Assembly: GCF_025860055.1 (NCBI RefSeq)
Contig: NC_068299.1
Location: forward strand, 12,830,262-12,894,261
DNA length: 64,000 nt
Source of the DNA: Xyrauchen texanus
Taxonomy: Eukaryota > Chordata > Actinopteri > Cypriniformes > Catostomidae
Reading direction: 5' to 3'
In this document: positions 12,353 to 25,200 of the stretch, piece after piece
How positions within the stretch are numbered: position 1 is the stretch's first letter
How the letters are laid out: each line of letters starts with the position of its first letter
Made by a program: the position numbers and the translations under genes
Notes under the pieces: generated by a model
What the model was told of the DNA's origin: nothing
Database searches by the model: none
What the model saw: only the letters and a program-made list of their open reading frames with translations

Positions 12353-12430
<78 letters not shown>
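11700..12430. repeat. Three (TG)n arrays separated by two copies of a ~300-bp spacer containing GGGTTAGG
   Basis: TG runs lie at about 11707-11756, 12015-12069 and 12356-12428. The two spacers share GAAAGTTTTCTGTGAGGGTT, AGGTTTAGGGGTAGGGTTAG, CAGTATAAAA and CATTATGTCTAT. So the unit TG-array plus spacer is tandemly duplicated. An inverted relative is at 48955-49200. Confidence 0.85.
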
Positions 12431-12432
<2 letters not shown>

Positions 12433-12469
12433 AGTGCGGGAGCGCAACTGATGGCACTGGCAAGACAGA

Positions 12470-12620
12470 CAGTCCGTCTAATCTGATCCACCAATCAGAA
12501 CGATCATTTCAGACGCTATTGGATATTTGCTAACCAATCATAGTTTCCGTTCAGTATGGCGGGATATTTCCAGCGTCTAATGTCAATGTACAATGTGCCG
12601 TTGGTGTAATTGTAAATTTC
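12470..12620. promoter_or_regulatory. CCAAT-box cluster, candidate orphan promoter
   Basis: Within ~50 bp there are CCAATCAGA (12490), the reverse-type TATTGGAT and ACCAATCAT. They are followed by CAGTATGGCGGG and a 17-codon frame. This GC-richer patch differs from its AT-rich surroundings. No gene can be attached to it, so this is a guess from composition and motifs. Confidence 0.25.
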
Positions 12621-15600
12621 CCTGCTAAACTATACTTAAATGTAACTTATGTAATTAAACTTTGTGAAAACCCGTGCTAGTTTTTGAAGCTCTTCGCAGA
12701 TGTTGGATAACTGGGTCTCGTAATTATATCGGTGGTGCCTTTTTCTCGTAATATCAAATCATTTCAATTTATATTTCTAAGTAGGAAAACAATGTCACTA
12801 TACACAGAAAAGCACATTATAGTACACAAATAAAACGAATAACCATTAAAGCTATATATGTTAAAATATGTGTACAATGCTTAACGGTTTATTGTGTATT
12901 ATGTATGTATTCGTTTATTAATTAGAGTAATTTTAAAGTTGCACTGAGAAGAGTCCAGTGTGCCATAATGCTAACTTAAAGTCATAATTTCCCTCTTATT
13001 GTACAAGACATATCATAACCCCATTTAAATAATTAAATCAAAACAACAACACTTTAATCATATGAGTTAAGCTTACTTATAACTAGTTAACATTACTTAA
13101 AAAAATTACGTTCAGTTTACTTAAGCCAAATAAGTATGTTTACATGCAAACATGCAAACCGTTTGCCTTAGAGTACTTTTGCCTTAGACTATAATTTAGA
13201 CATTTCCTGAAGTGAAAACACTGTGTCTCTGAGGTGCTTTCAAAACATTGCTCTTTTTGTTTGAGCATCCCAAAACAGCAACATTAGTTTAACCAATAGC
13301 GTGAATTTCAGGCGGGACTACCTGTTTGTCAGACCATTGCAAGACAGTGAGTGTTTGCCTTTTACAAAAACAGTGGCAAGATGCAATGTTTGTGCAGAAA
13401 TTATACACGTCACCTTTAAGTTTTGTGGCTGACACTGATGTTTAAAATATAAGTTGATTGACAGTTTAATGTTTGAACTTCTTTTCCTGTTGCATGAAAA
13501 ATACTTAGATCTTGTGAAATGAACCAGAGGAACAGAGTGCAGGGCTGCTTTTGATGATTTATGGTTGTTAGTCACAGGATATTGCCACAAACCATGAAGC
13601 GTGGACCACTAGAAACACTATTGATTAAACTTTAGGACTGCAGTGCAGTACTCCAAGATGCTCTCGAAAGTCAATGGAGAACATCTGCTCTGGTTCCCAC
13701 CCTCTGAGTGTGAAAGCAAGAGTGTTGGTTAGGGCAGAGTGCACACTTGGTAACACTTCACTGCTGATGCTGTTCAGGAGCACCAAACACCACAAAGTAC
13801 CAAACGAAACAATGCACAAACATTGAATTTATAGGTTTGATGAAGGTTCAGCAAACCATGTGTTTCTGGTTGTGTTTAGTACTTTCTTCTCTTCATACTG
13901 TATATACTTCTGAAGCATCCCAATGTTAGACACAAGTGGCTGGCGTTTATTTTTATCAAGGTCCCTGATCATTTCAGCCCAACCTTCACATTTTGAGTGG
14001 CAATTTTCAGCTCAGATTGTTATATGAATTGGCTCTGAGAGAGCTGGTTATAATGCCCAGGCTTCAATGAATCCTGTGTAATTTTCTAAACCTTCTATAC
14101 TTATGTGAACCAGACCAGTTTGTACACTTCTCTGGGAATAGTTGTAGAAGCAGTTATGTTTAATCTGGACAGAAATCAAACACTGTGGTAACAGCTGAGG
14201 AACTTGCCACCGTGCTGTCATTTATAGATTATATAAGGTTCTGGGATCTGTGCAGTATAACAATCCAAAAGGCTTACAAATCATTCACTGTACATGCTTT
14301 GTCTAAATGTCTTTTCGAATCAAATAAAAATTGTGGATGTGTTTTATAATGGCCTCCTGGTGTAGCTTTCTCTGATAACTACTTTGCTAAACATGTGCTG
14401 CTCAACAGCTTTGACTTTCTCACTCACTTCGCAAACAGTCCACGTTGACTTGACCTCGACTGGTTAAACAAGAAATCAATGAGTCAGCAATGAAACTGCA
14501 GTTCCATGCCAGGTTTTTAAACATTTAATTTTCATTCATATGGGGCCTGTTGTAAAACTCACTACAATAATGAAGCAATTACATTTTGTGGCCACTTCTT
14601 GTGTGTCCTAAGGTTGAATAAACATTTGGAATGATTAAATACAGGGTATTTATCGAGGTGTTTATCTGATATGAATGCACTGTGTTTTCTGTTACAAATT
14701 TATGGACTATTTCACTAGGTCAATCTTTGTTTTTCTGCAACAGTATATGTCTTGTAGTATAAATCTTGCACAAATTCTCTTATATCCATGTGCTGTTTAA
14801 TATGTGTGAACTGATCTGTTATACATGTGACAGGTGTACCTGACAGAGAGTATTATGCAACTATGTAGGAAGTAAAGGAAATGAAGTGAATAAAATATCT
14901 CCGTCATGCATAGTATTGACACATGTCTATAAAGAATATTCTGTGCATGTTATAGAGCACTGCAAAGAAAAGACATTTTCTCAAATTACAATGACAAAAC
15001 ATTTAACCTGGAAAGCAATTAAATGTTAACCAAAGCATGATGCACACGTGGCAGATTGTAATTTTGTTGGTGCTCTCTGGAAATATTGTCTTGAGAGAGG
15101 CAAGGTGTAACACTGAGTGCGTGTAAATGTGCTCTATATGGTATCCTAATTGTTATTGGACCAGTGTGACCTTTTTTAATGCCTCTTAAATGATACCGTG
15201 GGCACTGTTACAGTACATAGTTCTTTGGCACAATAAAGATAATAAGTGTGGAATATATTCATGCAATTCTCAAATTCTTGAAATGAACTGTTAATGATGC
15301 ATTTTATTTAGTTTTCAGTGTTTTACATATTGCAATTAAATATGTAAGTATTATCAATAAAGTAACTATGATTTTTTTATATTTAAGGTTTGATGTATTG
15401 AAATGTACTATATGATCATTAAACATTTCTACTATGGTTGTAATCCAAATGTTTGCAGATGTAAACCACACCCACTGCTGAATGTGACACCACACACCTG
15501 ACACATAAACCACACCAAAGAATAACCTTTCAAAAGTAAATAGTTTGTGTGTGTGTGTGTGTGGTCTACATTCAACAAAAAGCTCTATATTAATGGGTGT

Positions 15601-17099
15601 CATGGGATGAGCATAAAACACAAATGATCTTAAGAGAAGCCTATAGTCAATAAATTTAAAGACACTGTGTTCTTAAAATTAAAGACGCAATGCAGCATGA
15701 AAGCCAGTCTAAAATAAGCATGCTCTAACCCACCTCATAGCAACCTTTAACTTTCAGGGGGGTTGTGCCACCTCGCCCACATCAAACACCATCGTTTTAG
15801 TGCAGTGGGTGGACTTAGACGGTCCCGTAGGCAAATATGCTGCGAACTTCAAACATGTAACTACCCTGCTTAGAATTAACAGTCTGCCCATGAAAACGTC
15901 TCCTTAATAGAAGCAAAAGAACAAAATTCAATAAAAGTAAAATAAAACAAAAATGATGATAATAGCGCCGTACAGTAGGGGTGATCAAAAGATAATCAAA
16001 GATAATCAAATCACAAAATAAGATGTGCCCCCATGTACAGTCTTCATACATACATACATACGCCCAAAATATGATTTAAAAGAGCTTTTCACTCTGAAAC
16101 GAAAGATCGTGATGCTGTCATCGGTGGCTAATTTCTGATTTCAATAGATAAGAGGCGAACACGACTTTTACAACGAATTTGCGCAAGGAATTCGTGTTCA
16201 GGTAACAATATGACTATAGGTCATAGCAGATACACAGTTTTATATCTGGTTAGTCTGATATGTGGGTATGACTTGGTGAAATGAATTGTCTTCTGTGAAT
16301 TAGATAGACAAGTTACAGTATAGGCTAAATGGTGCGTTTTGAATTTGAACTCTGCAGAACTGTATTGCAAAAGGCTCTGGTATGATCTGGGCCCCAATAT
16401 CGAAATATTGATCTTAGTTTTAAGACTGTTTTCTAGTTTGGCATGGTCAGTAATCCATCACTGATGTCAGAGATGAAGAGGAGATGAGGATGATGAGCCA
16501 ATAGCCTATACAGACGAATTTAATGCACTGCAGGAAGTTATTGACATTTATCCTTCTCTCTCTCTGACGTATGTATTGTGATATCAAATGATCATAAAGT
16601 TGATCACAGATCTGCTTTAATTAAATAAATAAACAAGGGGTGCAGATGATCAGATACTCTATATCAGCCTACTGTATATCTATATGCATTTATGTGCACT
16701 TTGTATCCCCAGTGAAAAGCATTGTGCGTTGTCAGTTGCCATGGGGTTGGTTTGGTGGCTCAAAATGTGGCCCCTATGAAATTCCACATGCAAAAAAAAT
16801 AAAATAAAAATAATAATAATAATAATTCACATGAAAAGAACCTTTCAAACCTTAACTATGTGGTTCAAAAATAATATCCCTTAACCTGGGTATTAAAAAA
16901 AATAATAAATAATTTTTTTAGCAGATGCTTTTATCCAAAGTGACTCAAAATGTAATCTAGTAAATAAAGTAAATAGAGGGATATATAAAAAATGAATTCT
17001 TAAGAATGCATTAAAAAACAACTGCAACTGATAATGAAAGAGGGAATCAAAATGTATCGTTGGTCTCATCTTTGAATACTGGGCAATTTCGGAATCGTG
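12621..17099. other. Intergenic sequence upstream of rrbp1
   Basis: No coding exons recognised. Contains a short TG run (15547-15562), a SINE tail fragment in reverse orientation (TTAGCAGATGCTTTTATCCA, 16919-16938) and simple A/T tracts. Open frames at 13318-13590, 15304-15621 and 15815-16051 (minus) have no family features. Confidence 0.45.
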
Positions 17100-17445
17100 A
17101 ACAGTGGAAAAAAATCTGAGTTAAGTAAAACTACAACTCCCGAACACTCCATAAAGACCCGCCTTTTTCCACTATCATCTAATACTATTGGCTCTCGGGT
17201 GCTTGAGTGACTCTTTTCTAGCCAATCAGCATTCTTCTGGATGGAAGGAATGTGGGCCATTGACCGGCGTAATGCCAGCGCAGAGAAAGTGCCACGACTC
17301 CACACAGACAACGACTGACTCCTCTACTCGGGACAAGATTTCTTTTTTGTTTTTTGCCGGCGTGGTAAGATAGTTGGATTCATTCCCTTCTTGTTTGAAC
17401 TCTTCCTGAAGTGATTAATCCATCGGAAATCTGCCGCGAAAGAAG
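17100..17445 (+). promoter_or_regulatory. rrbp1: rrbp1 promoter and non-coding first exon
   Basis: A ZNF143-like site, ACTACAACTCCCGAACACTC, starts at 17130. Two CCAAT-type boxes follow, TATTGGCT near 17187 and GCCAATCAGC at 17220, then a GC-richer stretch. A good 5' splice site (GAAGGTAAGCG) ends the likely exon at 17445; an alternative donor, GTGGTAAGA, is at 17365. This fits a TATA-less housekeeping promoter with a 5' UTR exon about 2.1 kb before the ATG exon. Transcription start is inferred. Confidence 0.6.
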
Positions 17446-19561
17446 GTAAGCGTTAAAGCTGTTACTGTGGCGTTATTCTTTTAAAGCTTCAAAGATGTTC
17501 AGTAGCAATTTAGTCTTAAACTTGGATCTCTCTCCTTTATTTACACTCCTGTTTAACTAGCTCGAAACCAGGGAAGGCTAACATATTTTATTTTACTTAT
17601 GAGACAAAATGGCCTGTCTAAAAGTAACTTGTGGTACATATTTTGGGTTTGGTGATGCTCAGTTGAAGGTAGACAGTTAATATCAGATTATCTGCTTCTC
17701 CTTTAGTAAGCTAGCTAGTTTTTTTTAAACGTTTATAAAAGCTTTAATGTCTGTAAAAATGAGCTAAAATCTGTCTGGACGCATCATTCATATAGTTTAT
17801 TCAAGTTTCAGAGAGAGAAGTAGAACAGGAGTTTACAAACTCACTCATATTTTCTTATGTCTTACTGTATTTTGTATGAACGGCTTCATTGTGAATAAAA
17901 ATATAAAATAACATATTCAAATTGTAAACAATGATCATGCTTGCTCATTTATTTTAAGAGAGAAAAGTTTAGCTCCACCGCCCCTTAAGAATTTCATGTT
18001 GGCTCTTTAAATGGCATCCAATAAAGTAATCCAAAATGTAGATGAATTATCACAGCATATATATAAAACCATTGAGTAAAACGTGTACTCCCATTAAACA
18101 GCTGTAAATAACAGCTAAAACAGTATACTGTACTTGAATGGGCCCTTTCACATTAATCTTGAATCATTAGGCTTGATCTTCGATTTCAGTGAGAAAAACA
18201 GACTTGAAAAGTTCCATCCTGTACTGGCTAATTGTACTTCCAATGAACATGTATATTATAAATAGGAGTTGTAATTTAAACAGAATACAATATTACAATC
18301 TTAGGATAGAATATCAATATTGTTTGATCTAATATTGATCAGGTATTAATTTGTAAATTCTCCCCCATAATCTTGTACTGATACTGACAAAATTTCTGGG
18401 GTATAACATGCCTGGTTGTGCAAGATTAAAGTACCATTTTTTTCAGCTGAACATACTGATTCTTCTACGATGATCCTTGCAGATCTGGTAAACTATGCAG
18501 ACTTTGCACTGAGAAAATCCTGAGGGTTATTTATTTATTTATTTATTTTCTTTGTCACAGAGATAAATAATGCTGACAGGCTCTACACGTCTACTAGTGC
18601 TTGGGAAGCTTGGTGTCAGGTTGATGTTACAAAACAATAAAACAGTTTAAAGCTATGCAAAAAAATAAAATAAAAATGAAAAGCCTATATGCAAATCGGT
18701 TCCCCAGAACCTCAACACTATAAATTACATGTTACAGCTGGCCCATAAACCTCTTGAAAATTGTGCCCTGAAGGGTGTTTAGATTGTTTTTGCTTCTGGG
18801 GTCCAGCTGAGTGATCAAGTTTTTTGTGCCATGTGTTTCTAGACTAACAAAACATTGGTGCTTTGATGCACAGTTGAAGTGTGAGATTGGTATGGCAAGA
18901 ATCCCATGGAAGTAGCGGAGTATAAAAATTTGCTTTGGCAGATGAGTGCAGCACATGGTGAAATGGAGAACTCTGTTGTGTAACTGTCTTCTCCGACCAA
19001 ATGCATATTGGTAGCATATGGTATTGAAATAACTTTTCTTGCACTTTTTCGTAGAAGTTGTGGGTAGCCCGCTGGACTTGTTTCCCCTGTCTTTTCCTAG
19101 TCCCACTTTTTGAAGATACTTGTTTTTGGGAGCTTGTGTGCTCACTGTCTTGAACACTAAATGTCCAATTTAGTAATTTAGATTTTTCTGGAACTGGATA
19201 TGTCTAGGCTATCTTTCATTGTCAGAGCAGAGTTGAGTATGGTATTTGCTTTATTCCCTCCAAATCAGCTTTCAAAAGCCCACTTTTGTGCCCTTATTTA
19301 AAATGTTAAAATTTTAAGACATGTTTGAGGATGAAACTCTTAAATAATATTGCGTTGTAGAGTTGTGAATGTTTTGGGTGTTTGGATGATGATTAAAAAG
19401 TGGTTAATACTTAAGGTGCAACTCCATTGGAAAATTATTTCAGCGGGTGTTTATGGTCCTTAGGTAGAATTTGAAAGCAATGGAATACAGAAATATTGGT
19501 ATTATTTATATAAAAAAATGTAAATGCCACAAACTGTACCTGATCCTCTTTTTGTTTAAAA
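17446..19561 (+). other. rrbp1: rrbp1 intron between the 5' UTR exon and the ATG exon
   Basis: Starts GTAAGC and ends in a pyrimidine-rich tract and AG (CTCTTTTTGTTTAAAAG). It contains a TTTA microsatellite near 18529-18549. No other gene is seen; the 141-codon minus-strand frame at 18732-19157 has no recognisable domain. Confidence 0.5.
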
Positions 19562-19589
19562 GGTTTAATAAGAAGGCACACTTGGAGTC

Positions 19590-22200
19590 ATGGACATCTA
19601 TGATCCTCAGACCCTTGGAATTGTTGTGTTTGGTGGCTTCATGGTGTTCTCAGCCATTGGGATAGTCCTCGTCTCAACATTTTCCATGAAGGAGACCTCG
19701 TATGAAGAAGCTATAGCCAAGCAACGAAAGGAGCTTGGAAAGACCCAGTCCAGCCAACGAACAGACAAGAAGAAAAAGGACAAGGCAGGTGAGAAGAAAA
19801 TCCGAGGTAAGAAAAAGGAAGACAATGCTAATGGAAAGATCCCTGAGTCAGAGGCCACCCCTGAGGCTGCAGAAGCACCAGCTGAGCCCAGTCCACCAAT
19901 TCCACCAGCCCCAGAACAAGTAGCTGCTCTGACACTTAAACCAGAAGCCCCAGCCCAGAAGTCTGCTCCACCGGCCCCAGCCCAGAAGTCTGCTCCACCG
20001 GCCCCAGCCCAGAAGTCTGCTCCACCGGCCCCAGCCCAGAAGTCTGCTCCGCCGGCCCCAGCCCAAAAGTCTGCTCCACTAGCCCCTGCACAAAAATCTG
20101 CACCAGTTCAGAAATCCTCTCAATCTGCCCATGCCCAAAAGTCTGCTTCAACTGCCACAGCCCAGAAAGCAGCTTCACCTGCCCCAGCCCAGAAGTCTGC
20201 TCCACCGGCCCCAGCCCAGAAGTCTGCTCCGCCGGCCCCAGCCCAAAAGTCTGCTCCACTAGCCCCTGCACAAAAATCTGCACCAGTTCAGAAATCCTCT
20301 CAATCTGCCCATGCCCAAAAGTCTGCTTCAACTGCCACAGCCCAGAAAGCAGCTTCACCTGCCTTAGCCCAAAAGTCTGGTGCACCTGCCCCAGTCTCAG
20401 CCCAGAAGTCTGATCCACCTGTCTCAGTCCAAATTGCTTCCTCTCAATCTGCCCCAGCCCAAAAGCCTGCAACACCCGCCTCAGCCCAAAAGGCTGCACC
20501 ACCTGCCCCAGCCAAGAAAGCTGCTCCATCTGCCCTAGCCCAAAAGTCTGGTTCAACTGCCCCAGCCCAGAAATCTGATCCACAAGCCTCAGTCCAAATG
20601 GATGCTTCAACTGCCTCGGCCCAAAAGTCTGCAACACCTGCCCCAGCCCAGAAATCCTCTCAACCTGCTGCCACCCGAAAACTCAGTCCACCTGCCCCCG
20701 CCCCTTCTCCTAAGGCTGCAGCAGGTCCCCCATCTGCAGTGTCTGCTGCACCCCATCCCATCCTTGATGATGCCCCACCTGCCCCATCTCCTAAAAACAA
20801 GAGGAAGAAGAAAGCTAAAGTGGAGTCTGTCTCTGCTGAGGTTCTGACCAAATCAGTGGCTCCATTGGAGATGGTGACTAAAAATGTTCCAGTGATGGCC
20901 GTACCTCCAGTGGGCACTCTGAAAGCCACCCCAGTAACTGCTGTACTGTCCAAAGCAGAGGAATCCAAACAGGAGGTTTCATCTAAGAAGAAAACAGGAT
21001 CCAAGAAGAAGGTAGAGACAGGTATGCTGTTATCTCCTCTAAACTGCCTGTAACTTGTCCAATAATGACTATGCAGGGTGAACAGGCCGGAGGTCAGAGG
21101 AGGTGACTGCCCCTTGCTGGTCCTTCTTGAAACAATGCACCGCTTTGCACATTTTTCACATACAGACATCTTTCACATTCATAACTGGCAGTTAACCAAA
21201 GCTTGAATCTGTAGGGCATAGTAAGACATCATCATAGTTTTAGAACCATAGTTTTTCCTTTACTTCCTCCAGCTTTCCTTTTTATCTTTTTCTTTTGCCA
21301 TGTTGATAGTCCTGCTGAAAGAATGAATTGGCATTACATTTCAGATGCGTATTGTGAGTGGGTTATTTATAAAAGGCCACATGCTGTGTTTCTTCATGGC
21401 CTTAGGCCACTGCACTGTAGCTCCGTGTGTGATAGCACATGAGGCCTTCTACAAAAAGGCCACTTTCTCTTTGCCTTCATCTCGGCATCATTATCGCCAC
21501 TAGAACAGTACATATAACCACAGATTCATCAGACCGAGTTTCATATCATTGATAATATTTATTTTCATGAACATGTTAAGTTAACATATTAGAAGTAGGG
21601 TTGTTGATTTAACATGTTAATTAAGTGCAATTAATTATATAAAAAAAACATGTTAAAAAAATAGACTCAATTAATCATACCCCCTGACGTGTGCGTAAAT
21701 TCAGTAATAAAAGTACGGTTTCTCTTACCATATGAGCAATTCAAGCTTGAAGTACATCTGTTTTTACAATCTGTGTCAATAGGTGGCAGTGCACTTCAAC
21801 AAACCTCACAATCAGTGGAGCCACAAAATGAAACTGCTCACCAATTTGGCAACTTTGTCGCTAGATTTAGGAACTTTTTGACCCCCTTAGTGAGTAAAAG
21901 ACCCATCTAGCGACTAGCTACAATTTTAGCAGCTTTTGTAATCTGCATTAGAGACATTCTTCCACATTTGATGGAAAAAAACATTTGCTCTATCGAGAAT
22001 GACATGTCTTCACATTATTTTTTTCTCTGTGTTCTAGCGCCCCCCTAACATTGAAGTAATATTATTTATCGGCACGCCATCAGCAGTTGGTCTTGCGTGC
22101 TAACGGATGTTCTATAAATTGAATGACTGATGAGCTTACGCGTTGTTGGTATTTGTTGCCACAATCTTAACCTCAATTCACATGCATGCTCTCCATTATT

Positions 22201-22231
<31 letters not shown>

Positions 22232-25200
22232 ATGGATATGAACCCCTGATCTATAATAAATTGTAGAGATGAGTAATATGAAGAGATGAGGTGTTACGGT
22301 CAAAAATCATTGTGATACAGTAACACTGGCACAGTTAATAAACACTGATGGTTCAGCATCACTCTCCAGATAGGTTCAAAATTTTTATTTATTACATATT
22401 TCCAAAACAGCTCCATGTGAGTCATTATTAGGCGTATAGATCTATGTTAAAAAACAAAAAAAAAACATCCTCAACACTACACCACTGCCTACCCCTTGTT
22501 GCTATTGCTAGGATAATTTTGGCTAGCTTGTCGTTGTACAACAATAACGCAGTACAATACATAAATAAATAAATTAAATCATAATAATTGAAATCCCCCA
22601 CTGTCTTCCCCTGCTTGCTATGCAGAGTTTGATTTTGGCCAGCTTGTTCACGAATGTTCATTAAAATATTTTTATTACTAAAAACAAACAAACACCTATC
22701 CCACTACCCACCACAACTTGCTGAATGTTTGATAAGTTCAATTAGTAATAGCTAAATTAATAGTTTTATGGAAAACCCCACAATGGTTCTACACCTTTAA
22801 AGAATTGATGTAGCTCTTTAAGTCAATTCCTTTACAAATGTAAATTTGACGTCTTACATTATGTAATCACTTGATTTTTAGCTACTTTTAGCGACATTTC
22901 AGCAAGCCTTTGGTGACTTCCCATAGGAAATAGTTGGCAACATTGGAACCGGTCACTGTTGAAGCACAACAAAATACAGGAATCTTGAAACGTGATCCAT
23001 CACGAAACATCTAAATCCATCCTGTATAATGACCTCAAAATTTTTATATTTTTCTTCATTATTTTCATAATAATTATTCCCATTATCAGGAAAATGCAGA
23101 GGAATGTTTTTTTTTAGGACTGTAGCAGATGCTAAGATTAATCCTGTTAAATGCAAAAAGTTATTATACTTGTTCATAGGAGAAGGTACGACTTAAAGGA
23201 AGCTTGGCCTCAATACACAATAACGGGATGCTTCTAAAAGTTTTGCCAGTGTTTGACCAGACTCTTAAATACACAGAGATAAGGCTGTTTTGACTAGACT
23301 TTACAGATGACATCTCCCTTTCTTTCTCTCTTTATCCTTTCTTTAAACATATACATACAGTCAGTTCTTATACATTTTCCACTCACATGTGATGTGATAT
23401 TAACTCCCGTGGAAAAAAACAGAGTTTGTGCCATTGCTCAGGTGGGTTTACAAGGGCTCTTAGTTACTCTCCTCTATGCAGAGCACAGCTCTCAGCTCTG
23501 CTCAAACAATACTCTTGCCTCAGCTGCTCCATTAGGGGAGCACACAAAGGCCTTTAGTGACCAGACAATAGAAATTTATCACCAGTCCTGAGTGCCATCT
23601 CACCCTGGTGCCACACTGCACTCCTGCCATCCTGGCAATGTCTAAATAACAAAATGAGTCAATATGATAGTACTTACTGATGAACACACTACTGTACAAG
23701 TGTCAAGTTAACTGTATTGTCAAGTACAAGTTATGGCCTGTGACGCTGCATTTCTTTTGGACTGTTCTAACATTTAAAAAAATATTCCGGGCTTAATACA
23801 ATTGAAGCTCAAACTACAGCATTTGTGGCATAATGTTGATTATCACAGAAATTAATTTCGACTCGTCCTTTTTTTTTTTAAATACGCAAAAATTTAGATT
23901 ATAGTGATGCACTTACAATGGAAGTGATTGGGCCCAATTTGTGGATTGGTTAAAGGCAGAAATGTGAAGCTTATCATTTTATAAATGCAATTATGCATGT
24001 ATGATTTGAGCTGTAAATTGGTTTAATTGTAATTTTTTTTGGTCTATTTTAGGGTTTACAGCATTACCGTGAAGCCGTACGTTGTCAAGTCAGCGAAGTT
24101 GTAAAATGTAATTTATTGTACACAGAAAACATTTGTAAGCAATTTTATCACCAAAATCATGTTAACAGACATTTTGTTTACATCTTGTGGCTATACTTTT
24201 GAAACAGTGAGTATTTAAATGTTTACCGATTTCATTCACTTTCATTGCAAGTTCCTCAAAGGAACCCAGATTGTTTTTTTTAAAGAAAGGATGGATCATA
24301 AATAAATAAATAAATAAATTTTTGTAGTAATCAAAATTATGCCGCAAATGCTATCGATGCCGCTAGCTTAACTTGTATTGAACCTGTGAATATTTCTTTG
24401 AAGAGAGCAGTTTTTTTTTTCAAGACTGTGCAGATTTGAACTGGAGGAAACATGACAGATTGGATGTTGGATCACGGTTTGTGTATTTAGGCAAAGTTTA
24501 GGACTGAAATAAAGTGGTTTAGAGAATTTACGTAATGAGTTCTGTGTACACCCTGGTGCGAATTATGACTCATCTGCTGCAAAGCATTTTGGATTTCTGA
24601 TTAATGACCCTGAGTTACAACAACTTGCACTCCAACATGGGGCAGCACTCCAACTGATACTTCTCAAAAGATAGCAGTTATTTCTGCTTTAATATCTCAT
24701 GCCCTCTTAGGTTAATTCGATGTCTTTCAATCTCACATACACACACCTTAATAAATGAATTGTTTTCTCTAGCGGTGGCTGCAGACCCCGCAGACAGTCC
24801 ATTGTTCCTGCCATATAAGGCTCTGGTGTCCACTGTGAGGAGTATGGTTTTCAGTGAAGGAGAGGCCCAGCAGCTCATTGAGATTCTGTCTGATAAGACT
24901 GGGATAATCCAGGACAGCTGGCACAAGGTATGTTCAAACAATGGAAGACAGGGTTCTGGATACTTGTTTGTTTAGTGCCACCAGTGGTGCAGAAATTACA
25001 AATTTTAGCTTTAAGTGGAGTCATACAAAATCACATATGAAGACAGATTTCAGTTTTGAGAGATTTAGAGATTATAGGTGTTTATTTCCTCTGTGATGGT
25101 GTTTTGTCGTAAATTTCCAAATTAATGTAATCTTAAATTCATCATAAAAGGATTTATTTTCATATAGATACTACATCCCGTATGCTTCACGCTTCATTCC

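Noticed and set aside
11706..12428. Interstitial telomere
   Set aside because: GGGTTAGG occurs only once or twice per spacer and not as a TTAGGG array.
18732..19157. A 141-codon minus-strand frame in the rrbp1 5' intron
   Set aside because: No domain, no splice or promoter context, and composition like chance sequence.
19957..20063. CRISPR-like direct repeats with 27-bp spacing
   Set aside because: They are coding repeats with no spacers, in a vertebrate gene.
19936..20637. A 233-codon open frame on the minus strand
   Set aside because: It is the antisense of the rrbp1 repeat array; any long repeat without stops in one frame gives such a shadow. No start context or domain.
20660..21169. 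A 169-codon minus-strand open frame
   Set aside because: Antisense shadow of the rrbp1 exon; low complexity and no family resemblance.
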